From the NCBI GenBank assembly GCA_964620915.1, contig CAZUKP010000087.1:1-11181 (forward strand): a stretch of 11,181 bases of DNA. The letters run 5' to 3'. Below the pieces are notes generated by a model. The model searched no databases, was not told the origin of the DNA, and saw only the letters and a program-made list of their open reading frames with translations. The position numbers and the translations under genes were made by a program. Position 1 is the stretch's first letter. The number at the start of each line of letters is the position of its first letter. Of this stretch, positions 1 through 6,240 are shown one piece after another. This stretch comes from Hyphomicrobium_A sp964620915. GTDB lineage: Bacteria > Pseudomonadota > Alphaproteobacteria > Rhizobiales > Hyphomicrobiaceae.

Positions 1-749
1 ACGGCGACCGCGTGCCCGCCGTTCTTGCGCATCACCGCCATCGACGGCACGTCGGTGTCGCCGTCGCCGAAGTAGATCATGTTGGAGAACGGGATCGGCC
101 GCTTGGCCTCGTCCATGTGCGCGTTGATCCCGACGCGCAGGTCCTCGATGCCCTTGTTGATGCGGAACAGGTACTGCGTCTTGCCGGTGTCGGTGATGAC
201 GCGCTTGGGGAAGGGCAGCTCGTAGGCCTCGAACCAGAACTCGGAGGCAAAGACGTTGTGGAAGCGCTTGTAGATCGTCGTGCCCTCGATGATCTCGGTG
301 AGGCCCGAGGAGATGATGTAGTGGCGCAGCGAGACGCCGTGGGATTCGGAGCGCAGCTTGATGTACTCGGCAATCGCATCGAACCAATCCTCAACACCAG
401 GAAAGAGCTTTACCGTCTTGCCTTGTGCGACGAGATCCTTGCGGTCGATGCGGATGCCCTTCTCTCTCGCTTTTTTGTAGAGCAGGTGCATGTAGGTGAT
501 GAGGCCGTCGGCGCCCTGCGCCTTGGCGAGCTTGTTCGACTCTTTCCAGAAGGCGGCCGCGTCCTCGCCGATCTTCGGCAGGAAGGCGTAGTCCTGCATG
601 GGGCGCGGAGAGAGCGTGCCGTCGAAGTCGTAGACGAGCGCGATGGTCTTCTTGTCGAAGGTGGATTTGGCGGGCTTGCGCGCTTTCGAGCGGGCGCGGG
701 CCGTGCCTCCGCCAGCGGCGCTGCTGCGATCGGACATACGCTGATCCAT
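1..749 (-). CDS. HAD-superfamily hydrolase (phosphatase-like), partial at the left edge
   Basis: Probable Mg-dependent phosphohydrolase of the haloacid dehalogenase superfamily. About 249 residues are visible; the C-terminus lies beyond the window. Motif I, DFDGTL, is at residues 41-46, where the first Asp would be the phosphoryl-accepting nucleophile. A motif II candidate is the Ser pair in IISSGL, and a lysine in the FPKR segment could serve as motif III. Motif IV, GDGDTD, is near residues 227-232 and would bind Mg. The long cap-like insert after motif I recalls the phosphoserine-phosphatase type, but the substrate cannot be read from the sequence. The first ~33 residues are Ser/Ala/Arg-rich and probably disordered; no signal peptide is seen. 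The ATG at 749 was chosen because GAGGGG lies about 9 bases upstream; an in-frame ATG at 737 is the alternative. The superfamily is certain, the specific function unknown. Confidence 0.85.
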   Translation of the reverse strand, partial: MDQRMSDRSSAAGGGTARARSKARKPAKSTFDKKTIALVYDFDGTLSPRPMQDYAFLPKIGEDAAAFWKESNKLAKAQGADGLITYMHLLYKKAREKGIRIDRKDLVAQGKTVKLFPGVEDWFDAIAEYIKLRSESHGVSLRHYIISSGLTEIIEGTTIYKRFHNVFASEFWFEAYELPFPKRVITDTGKTQYLFRINKGIEDLRVGINAHMDEAKRPIPFSNMIYFGDGDTDVPSMAVMRKNGGHAVA

Positions 750-828
750 GGGTCTGCCCCTCTTCACGACTTGTAGGGGTCAACATGGCGTGATTCGGGG
801 GGCGGGATGAAGACAGTCGGTCTAAGCC

Positions 829-1461
829 CTAGTGTTTGCAGCCGGGCCCGTGCTCATGATCGTGGTCGTGGTGACCGCCGCAGCAATCGCCGTCGTGATC
901 GTGATGGTGGTGGCCCTCGGGCTCGGCGATGACGGAAGCGAGACGCTGTTCGATCGCCATCGACACCTCGCGCGGCGCATCCGGGGGCTCAAGGCAGAGC
1001 GCCATGATCTCAGCGGCAAGGCGCGCGTCATCGACGGCGCCGAGATAGTAGCGGCGCAGGCGGCCCTGCCGATCGTAGATCAACAGCGCCGGCGTGCCCT
1101 GAATGCTGTAGGCGGCCATTGTCTTTGGGATGCCTGAGCCGTTCGGCTGATCGATGCCGATGGGGATGGTGATGCCCTCGTCCTTGAGGAAGGGTTCGAG
1201 GTGCGACGGCGACATCTTGTCGTGATCGTCGAAGACCATGTGCAGGCCGACGATCGCAACCTCGTCGGCGTTGAAGGTGCGCGCAAGGCGTTCGGCTTGC
1301 GGGAGCGCGTGTTGCTGCGAGGCCGGGCACAGCATTTGGAAGCCGACGACCATGACGACCTTGCCCTTGAGCTTGACGAGCGCCAGGGGCTCGGACGCGT
1401 TGAACCATTGGGCGACGATGAGTTCGGGCGGGGATTCGGGATCGAACTGCGGTTCGGTCAT
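829..1461 (-). CDS. Thioredoxin-fold (redoxin/TlpA-like) protein with His-rich C-terminal tail
   Basis: A 210-residue thioredoxin-fold protein. Residues 30-48 carry the typical first strand and active-site region (KGKVVMVVGF followed by LCPAS), and GTPALLIYD at 122-130 holds the cis-Pro (P124) of the fold. The active site has one Cys (C45) followed by PAS, so there is no CXXC dithiol. It may act as a one-Cys peroxiredoxin-like or non-catalytic redoxin rather than a disulfide reductase. Residues 184-210 contain 11 His, 3 Cys (193, 194, 208) and several Asp, a composition typical of Zn, Ni or Cu binding or storage tails. No signal peptide is visible, so it is probably cytoplasmic. The ATG at 1461 is preferred over an in-frame upstream start at 1509 because GAGGA lies 7 bases before it and the extra 16 residues do not look like part of the fold. 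Substrate and metal are unknown. Confidence 0.8.
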   Translation of the reverse strand: MTEPQFDPESPPELIVAQWFNASEPLALVKLKGKVVMVVGFQMLCPASQQHALPQAERLARTFNADEVAIVGLHMVFDDHDKMSPSHLEPFLKDEGITIPIGIDQPNGSGIPKTMAAYSIQGTPALLIYDRQGRLRRYYLGAVDDARLAAEIMALCLEPPDAPREVSMAIEQRLASVIAEPEGHHHHDHDGDCCGGHHDHDHEHGPGCKH

Positions 1462-1505
1462 GGGGGTATCCTCGATATCGGGACTCTTTGGGAGCGTTGC
1501 ACAGG

Positions 1506-1534
1506 GCATAGCCCACTTCGTCCCAGCGCCTCAA
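1506..1534 (-). promoter_or_regulatory. Candidate sigma-70-type promoter of the redoxin gene
   Basis: On the minus strand TTGAGG (1534-1529) and CTATGC (1511-1506) are separated by exactly 17 bp. This resembles the alphaproteobacterial housekeeping pattern CTTGAC-N17-CTATAT. Transcription would start near 1499 and give a leader of about 38 bases before the ATG at 1461. It was found by eye only; a match of this quality also occurs by chance. Confidence 0.3.
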
Positions 1535-1582
1535 CCTATCCTAGCTCGAAAGCGGGAACGCGCCGCAGCCCGTCGAACAGTC

Positions 1583-2023
1583 CTAGCGCGTACGCCGGCA
1601 CGTGGTGCGGCTAACCCAGGCATCGGCGCCGGCCTCGCTGCTTTGGAGTTTGATGGTATCGGCATCGACGAGCTGTCCGTGGTGGCGATGGGTATCGCCA
1701 AACGCGACAAGCTCAATCGACGTGTCCCCCCAATTGATCCTGCCAAGCGCTTTGACCTTGCCGCTGAACGAGGATGCATCGCCTTGCTCGCCCTTCACGT
1801 CCTCCTCGGTGGGCAGTCCCCAATCAATCTGCGCCTTCATCAGAGGGCCGCGCTGCTCGCTGATCTCGATGGTATATTTGAGCGTTGACCATTGATCGCG
1901 GATCAGGATTTCCGCTGGATCACAAACCCACTTTCCAGTCAGGTCGGGAAGCTTTGCTTGGGCATTCGCGGGCAGAAGACCCGCCGTTGCGACCAGCATG
2001 GCCAGTGTCAGAAACGTTCGCAT
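1583..2023 (-). CDS. Small exported protein of unknown function
   Basis: A 146-residue protein with a clear Sec-type signal peptide: MR at the start, a hydrophobic stretch over residues 4-17 and an Ala-X-Ala site (ANA or AQA) at about 20-23. The mature part, about 123 residues, begins with LPDLTGKWVC and shows alternating hydrophobic/polar strands with Gly turns. This suggests a small beta-barrel or lipocalin-like fold, but only by pattern. Two Cys, C34 and C142 near the two ends, could form a disulfide that closes the fold in the periplasm. GAGGGGAG lies about 6 bases before the ATG at 2023 and supports this start. It follows the glycosyltransferase gene on the same strand after 128 bp, so co-transcription is possible but not shown. 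I do not recognise a named family. Confidence 0.75.
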   Translation of the reverse strand: MRTFLTLAMLVATAGLLPANAQAKLPDLTGKWVCDPAEILIRDQWSTLKYTIEISEQRGPLMKAQIDWGLPTEEDVKGEQGDASSFSGKVKALGRINWGDTSIELVAFGDTHRHHGQLVDADTIKLQSSEAGADAWVSRTTCRRTR

Positions 2024-2151
2024 GTCACTCTCCCCTCAGACTGTCCAACGCACGTAGTCGGCGTGAGTCAAAGCCTACGCTGGCAGACCTAATAAAGCGA
2101 GACTCGCGACAGGCGTATGATCGAACGGTTGCGCGTTGCAGAAGGATGGCA

Positions 2152-3939
2152 CTAGCGGCAACGAGTTTGTCTTTGTACGCCGGGTCCAGGCTGTGGCGGC
2201 AGCTTGGTGCAGGTGAAGTTCGGCGGCACCGTGCAGCCGGCATCAAGTGGCGGGGACCCGGTAACATAGATCGAGAAGGTGAGCGGACACCCGCGCATCA
2301 CGTTGAAGGCTTCGACGCAGCCTGCACGCGGCGGCATGATCGCACCGCGCTCGGTGAGCGCTTTTGTAACGTCGGCGTGCCAACGATCTTCCACGACGAC
2401 GATGCCGTCTTGTTTGTTGGCGATCTGGTCGGCGATCGATTGCGGTCCGGCCTCGCTGTCGCGGCCGAGAACGAAGACCCCGCTTGGCTCACGGAACCCG
2501 ACGATCCGTACGGGACCTTTCACGCAGCGCTTAAATGGCGCGATGGCTTCGGCGATGCGGGGCGCCGGCCAGGCCATTTTGATGTGAGGGAGAAGGACAC
2601 CGAAGGTGACACCGAGGAAGAGCGCGAAGCCGACGATGCTCGTTGCGACCCAAGTGGCGGCGAGATTGTCGCGCGCGGCCTGAGCGGCCAGCGTGAACAG
2701 AATGACGACGGCCGCTGCACCAACGACAACGGCGGTATCGGGCGGCGTTCGGGTCAGCAGCAGGACGCCGGCGAAGATCGCCACCATGCCGATTGCGACG
2801 AACCACGCCGGCAAGCGCAGCATGAACGGGGGAATTTCAAGGCGGCCGTCGCGCTCAAGTGACAGGGCTGCAGCGGCGGCCGCGGCGGGAAACATCGCCT
2901 GCACGGTATAGAGCGCGGGCTTTGAGGCAATAAGCTCAAGGTAGGCGAGATAGCCGGCGAGCCAGCAGAAGAGAAAGCGCTGCAGGGCAAAGGCGCGGTT
3001 GGTCCACAGCTCCTTGATCAGCGGCACGAGCAAAAGCGCCCCCGGCATGAAGCCCAAAACGAGCGCCAGCGTGAACGTGAGCGGGGCCGCTTTCCATTTC
3101 ATGTCTTGCGCGCCGCCCAGCGCACGCAACAGCTCCGACCAGGTGAGCGTGGAGAAAGGCACGCCGCCGTCGAGGTGAGTGCGCACGATGATCCAGGGCG
3201 CGGCAATCAGGACCATGAGCGTTACGCCGACGAGCGGGCGCAAACGCATGAGCCAGCCGAACCGGCGGTCGAAGATGAGAAGCGCGATGATTGTCGAGAG
3301 AGACAGGATCGGGACGGCAAGTGCGTTGATGAGGATGCCGAAGCCTTGCGCAGCCCAGAACAGGAGCGCGAGTCCAAACGTGCGGTCGATCTCATTCGCG
3401 CAATAGACGCGCAACAGCGTGAGCTGTGCGAGCGTTGCCGCAAGCAAGAGCGGACCTTCGGGAATGGAAAGCTGTGCTTGCAGCGCGACGATGGGGGTGA
3501 CGGCAAAAAGTCCGGCTGCAATCAGAGCTCCACCTGCGCCTAACAGCGGGCCCAGAAGCCACCACGCTGCCAGAACGGCAAGCACGCCTCCAAGCAAGGA
3601 CGGGATACGGTATGTGGCGATGCTGTTCCACGCGCCGGGGCCGAAAAGTTTGCCGGACGCGATCTGCAGCCAGTAGATGCCGATGGGTCGAAACGCGACG
3701 CGCTCACCTTTGAACTGCGCATCGATAGTGTCGCCGCGCTCCAGCATGGCGCGGCTGCCTCCTGCATAGACGATCTCGGTGCGATCGACGGGTGGTAGCG
3801 CGATAACGCCGGGCAGATAGGAGACGAGCGCCAGCACCAAAAGCACGGCAGCCGCGGTCAAGGGCCTGGCGGCGACCCAATTGATCGCGCACCGAGAAGG
3901 GCATTCGAGCCGATCTATGTTTGGGCGAAGTGAGATCAT
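2152..3939 (-). CDS. Integral-membrane glycosyltransferase, GT39/ArnT-like (GT-C fold)
   Basis: A 595-residue polytopic membrane protein of the dolichyl-phosphate-mannose mannosyltransferase/ArnT type. Such enzymes move a sugar from a polyprenyl-phosphate carrier to lipid A, protein or another envelope acceptor on the periplasmic side. TM1 is at about 27-48. The first periplasmic loop has D52 and E55 (VDRTEIVYA), then MLERGDTIDAQFKGE and a PIGIYWLQ segment, matching the family pattern of an acidic catalytic site followed by 'sugar-carrier loop' residues. About ten more hydrophobic segments follow, then a soluble C-terminal domain of roughly 145 residues, rich in Cys and Pro at its end and likely periplasmic. 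The ATG at 3939 is chosen because TM1 follows naturally and the 41-residue upstream extension would overlap the pyrE start region. Ribosome binding is weak: GGGGAGGG lies about 17 bases upstream. No acceptor can be deduced, and no other sugar genes are adjacent. Confidence 0.85.
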   Translation of the reverse strand: MISLRPNIDRLECPSRCAINWVAARPLTAAAVLLVLALVSYLPGVIALPPVDRTEIVYAGGSRAMLERGDTIDAQFKGERVAFRPIGIYWLQIASGKLFGPGAWNSIATYRIPSLLGGVLAVLAAWWLLGPLLGAGGALIAAGLFAVTPIVALQAQLSIPEGPLLLAATLAQLTLLRVYCANEIDRTFGLALLFWAAQGFGILINALAVPILSLSTIIALLIFDRRFGWLMRLRPLVGVTLMVLIAAPWIIVRTHLDGGVPFSTLTWSELLRALGGAQDMKWKAAPLTFTLALVLGFMPGALLLVPLIKELWTNRAFALQRFLFCWLAGYLAYLELIASKPALYTVQAMFPAAAAAAALSLERDGRLEIPPFMLRLPAWFVAIGMVAIFAGVLLLTRTPPDTAVVVGAAAVVILFTLAAQAARDNLAATWVATSIVGFALFLGVTFGVLLPHIKMAWPAPRIAEAIAPFKRCVKGPVRIVGFREPSGVFVLGRDSEAGPQSIADQIANKQDGIVVVEDRWHADVTKALTERGAIMPPRAGCVEAFNVMRGCPLTFSIYVTGSPPLDAGCTVPPNFTCTKLPPQPGPGVQRQTRCR

Positions 3940-3985
3940 GGTGCGGCTTTCAAATCCCTCCCCAAAGGGCCTTGCGCCCGCGGGC

Positions 3986-4014
3986 TTGACACTGATAGCG
4001 CAGTCGGGCGAATG
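3986..4014 (+). promoter_or_regulatory. Candidate pyrE promoter in the divergent pyrE/glycosyltransferase spacer
   Basis: A perfect TTGACA at 3986-3991 preceded by C matches the alphaproteobacterial -35 element. At 17 bp spacing the -10 would be CGAATG, which is poor. On the opposite strand the same bases read TTGCGC-N16-TATCAG (towards the glycosyltransferase), so the two divergent promoters may overlap. The 107 bp spacer holds no other obvious element. Confidence 0.3.
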
Positions 4015-4046
4015 CGCAAGTCGAGGCTGACAGCGGGAAGGGCACC

Positions 4047-4616
4047 ATGCCGGACACCACAAAGGATGCGCGGGCGCGGCTCATCGAAATCATCAACACA
4101 CGGTCGTTCCAGTCGGGCAAGGAAGTGACGCTCGCCTCTGGCAAGACGTCGACCTACTACTTCAACATGAAGCCAACCATGCTGGATGCGGAAGGGGCGC
4201 ACCTGATCGCGACGCTGATCCTGGAGGCGATCGACGGGCTGGGAGCCCAACTCGTCGGCGGCCTGGAGATGGGCGCGGTGCCGATTGCCTCGGCGGTGGC
4301 CGCCGTGAGTCAGACGACAGGCAAGCCGGTCAACGCGTTCTTCGTGCGCAAACAGGCGAAGGACCACGGCACGAAGAGCCTGATCGAGGGATTGGCAAAC
4401 GGCGAGACGATGCAGGGCAAGAAGGTCGTCGTGGTCGAGGACGTTACGACGACCGGCGGCTCGGCGATCAAGGCGGCGGAAGCCTTGCGCGCGGAAGGCG
4501 CGGATGTCGTCGGCGTTGTGACGATTGTCGATCGCCAAGAGGGCGCGAGCGAAGCGTTTGCTGCGGCAGGCCTCAAACTGACGCCGATTCTCACACTCGA
4601 AGACTTCAAGGCGTGA
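4047..4616 (+). CDS. pyrE: Orotate phosphoribosyltransferase
   Basis: Converts orotate and PRPP to orotidine 5'-phosphate in the cytoplasm, the fifth step of de novo UMP synthesis. The 189-residue length is normal for the bacterial enzyme. The PRPP-binding motif VVVVEDVTTTGGS is at residues 127-139 with the expected adjacent acidic pair E131-D132. The catalytic flexible loop FVRKQAKDHGTK is at 99-110, and the substrate-binding LASGKTSTYYFN segment lies at 29-40. GGAAGGG ends about 5 bases before the ATG, which fixes the start. The stop codon is only 4 bp from the stop of the converging minus-strand gene, so the transcripts must overlap at their 3' ends unless termination occurs inside coding sequence. 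The family call is firm. Confidence 0.97.
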   Translation: MPDTTKDARARLIEIINTRSFQSGKEVTLASGKTSTYYFNMKPTMLDAEGAHLIATLILEAIDGLGAQLVGGLEMGAVPIASAVAAVSQTTGKPVNAFFVRKQAKDHGTKSLIEGLANGETMQGKKVVVVEDVTTTGGSAIKAAEALRAEGADVVGVVTIVDRQEGASEAFAAAGLKLTPILTLEDFKA

Positions 4617-4620
4617 ACGC

Positions 4621-5379
4621 CTAAGCGGATTTTTCGCGGGCAGTTTTGACGAGACGGACGAGTTCCTGGCGCGCTTCGTCCGCGTTTGACACGCGCTCGC
4701 CGAAGAGAGTGCGCACAGCACGCGCGCCACAAACAAGATCACATCCTTCGGGATCAAGGCCCGTCATGCGCCAATCGCCGGGTTCGCCTCCGGCAAGCAC
4801 CGTCGCGTAGAGACCCAAAGCATCCGCATGATCGGCATTCATGTGCGACACAATATCCGGCTCCGCTGCGACGAGTTCGTCAGCACCTGAGAGCGAGGTC
4901 GTGATGTCGGCGGCGGTCAGATCAACGATTCGGCCAAAGCCGCCGATGAAGTGCGCACCTTCCGGGTGAAGTGTGTAGAAGGCAAAATCGGCGAAGCCCG
5001 CGTAGCCTTCCGCGGACGGGTGACGGGCAAGAAATCGGCGTCGCGCGGTTGCGCTGACCGTGGGAGTAACGCGTCCGATCAGGGTGACGCGGGCTCCGGT
5101 CATCGGATCGTCGGCGTCACCAGTTCCGTCAACGAGCAGCGCTACGCGGGGGTCCGCCTCGATATTCTGGGTGTGTACGGCCAGTTTAGAAATCAAGAAA
5201 ACTGGGGCGCCGTCAGCTTCAGTTGCAGTTAACACAAGTGAGGCGTATGGATGGCCCGTGGAGCGCTGCAGCGTCGCGAGTGATCCCTTGAGCGCGGCAC
5301 GGACGAGGGCCTTGGCCTCCCCCGCGACTTGACTAACTTGAGGCCCCGCCTGGCCTTTATCACCGCCTTCAACAGTCAT
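4621..5379 (-). CDS. FMN-binding split-barrel / DUF2470 protein (HugZ/pyridoxamine-phosphate-oxidase-like)
   Basis: A 252-residue protein with two parts. Residues ~20-150 are a flavin-binding split barrel of the pyridoxamine 5'-phosphate oxidase group; ATLQRSTGHPYASLVL and the ISKLAVHTQNIEADPRVALLV stretch are typical. Residues ~165-250 are a DUF2470 domain with the signature HMNADH at 179-184. This combination is the HugZ-like architecture: some members degrade or bind heme, others are uncharacterised, so heme use is only a possibility here. No heme-uptake genes are nearby. The ATG at 5379 is chosen because CGAGGA lies 4 bases upstream and the 68-residue upstream extension does not resemble the family. 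Its promoter region is shared with chvI and includes the TTCAGATA direct repeat 32 bp upstream of its start. In many relatives the neighbour divergent from chvI is pckA, which is absent here. Confidence 0.85.
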   Translation of the reverse strand: MTVEGGDKGQAGPQVSQVAGEAKALVRAALKGSLATLQRSTGHPYASLVLTATEADGAPVFLISKLAVHTQNIEADPRVALLVDGTGDADDPMTGARVTLIGRVTPTVSATARRRFLARHPSAEGYAGFADFAFYTLHPEGAHFIGGFGRIVDLTAADITTSLSGADELVAAEPDIVSHMNADHADALGLYATVLAGGEPGDWRMTGLDPEGCDLVCGARAVRTLFGERVSNADEARQELVRLVKTAREKSA

Positions 5380-5410
5380 GTGTCCTCGCGTGCTACCGGT
5401 GCCGCCCCTA

Positions 5411-5432
5411 TTCAGATAAGGTTCAGATAGAA
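5411..5432. promoter_or_regulatory. Direct repeat TTCAGATA x2 with 11 bp period in the chvI divergent spacer
   Basis: TTCAGATA occurs at 5411-5418 and again at 5422-5429, separated by AGG, giving an 11 bp repeat period. OmpR/PhoB-type winged-helix regulators such as ChvI typically bind tandem half-sites with about this period, one helical turn apart. The repeat lies 98 bp before the chvI start and 32 bp before the divergent flavin-barrel gene start. It is therefore a candidate for autoregulation of chvI, for control of the divergent gene, or both. Which protein binds is not shown by the sequence. Confidence 0.45.
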
Positions 5433-5518
5433 AACACGAAATTAGCGCCGCCACAATTGATACACCTTGAAGCCATAAAGGGCGGCTGGGTGGCCATCCG
5501 TCGCAGGGTCGAGAACCG

Positions 5519-6226
5519 ATGAAAGAAAAAAGCACGATCGCGCTCGTCGATGATGAGCGTAACATCCTCACTCCATTGCGCATGGCACTGGAGAATGAGG
5601 GCTACAAAGTGCGCACCTACAATGACGGTGCATCCGCGCTTGAGTCCTTGAGCGAGGATCCCGCCGATCTTGGCATCTTTGATATCAAGATGCCGCGCAT
5701 GGACGGCATGGAACTTCTGCGCCGCGTGCGCCAGCAATCGGACATGCCCGTGATCTTCCTCACGTCGAAGGACGAGGAGATCGACGAACTGTTCGGTCTT
5801 AAAATGGGCGCGGACGACTATATCGTAAAGCCGTTCTCACAGCGCCTTGTCGTTGAGCGCGTTAAAGCCGTACTGAGACGCTTCAGCCCCAAGGACGGCC
5901 AGACCCCCGAAAGCCAGGCGGCCCGTATTCTCGAACGGGGAAACTTGAAGCTGGACCCGGAGCGGCATACTTGCCACTGGGATAGCAAACCGGTCACATT
6001 GACGGTCACCGAGTTCCTGATCCTTCAAGCACTCGCAGCGCGTCCAGGTGTCGTGAAGACGCGCGACGCGCTGATGGATGCGGCTTATGACGATCAGGTC
6101 TATGTGGACGACCGGACGATTGACAGCCACATCAAGCGGCTACGCAAGAAGTTCAAGCAGGTCGATGACGATTTCGACGTGATTGAAACACTCTATGGTG
6201 TGGGATACCGCTTCAAGGAAGCTTGA
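5519..6226 (+). CDS. chvI: ChvI response regulator (OmpR/PhoB family)
   Basis: A 235-residue DNA-binding response regulator, partner of the membrane kinase ChvG encoded directly downstream. The receiver domain spans about 6-120, with the acidic pocket D11/D12, phospho-acceptor D55 in IFDIKMPRMDG, switch T82 in FLTSKDEE, and K104 in IVKPFSQ. The winged-helix domain spans about 135-233, with TVTEFLIL, VDDRTIDSHIKRLRKKF and the end YGVGYRFKEA, matching ChvI of rhizobia, Agrobacterium and Brucella closely. In those bacteria the pair controls envelope, exopolysaccharide, acid-response and host-interaction genes; what it controls here is inferred by homology. Ribosome binding is weak (GAGA about 5 bases upstream), but the start agrees with the family N-terminus. 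chvG starts 14 bp after the stop. Confidence 0.96.
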   Translation: MKEKSTIALVDDERNILTPLRMALENEGYKVRTYNDGASALESLSEDPADLGIFDIKMPRMDGMELLRRVRQQSDMPVIFLTSKDEEIDELFGLKMGADDYIVKPFSQRLVVERVKAVLRRFSPKDGQTPESQAARILERGNLKLDPERHTCHWDSKPVTLTVTEFLILQALAARPGVVKTRDALMDAAYDDQVYVDDRTIDSHIKRLRKKFKQVDDDFDVIETLYGVGYRFKEA

Positions 6227-6240
6227 AGCGCGGAGGGAAG

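Noticed and set aside
12..776. Plus-strand open frame of 254 codons at the left edge
   Set aside because: Antisense shadow of the HAD hydrolase, whose DFDGTL and GDGDTD motifs lie on the minus strand.
832..911. Simple-sequence repeat made of GTG/ATG/GTC triplets
   Set aside because: It is the coding sequence of the His/Asp-rich tail of the redoxin on the minus strand, not an independent repeat.
1885..2862. Plus-strand open frame of 325 codons opposite the glycosyltransferase
   Set aside because: The product is strongly charged and low in pattern, whereas the minus strand gives clear transmembrane segments and the GT39-like motif.
4617..4620. Bidirectional terminator between pyrE and the converging gene
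   Set aside because: The gap is 4 bp and no inverted repeat with a T-run was seen around it.
3940..4757. Minus-strand open frame of 273 codons opposite pyrE
   Set aside because: The pyrE PRPP-binding motif and normal length on the plus strand show which strand is coding; the antisense product is Arg/His-rich without domains.
5380..5583. 68-codon N-terminal extension of the flavin-barrel gene with a hydrophobic stretch
   Set aside because: It would cover the chvI start and the direct repeat; the ATG at 5379 has a good ribosome binding site and the family begins there.
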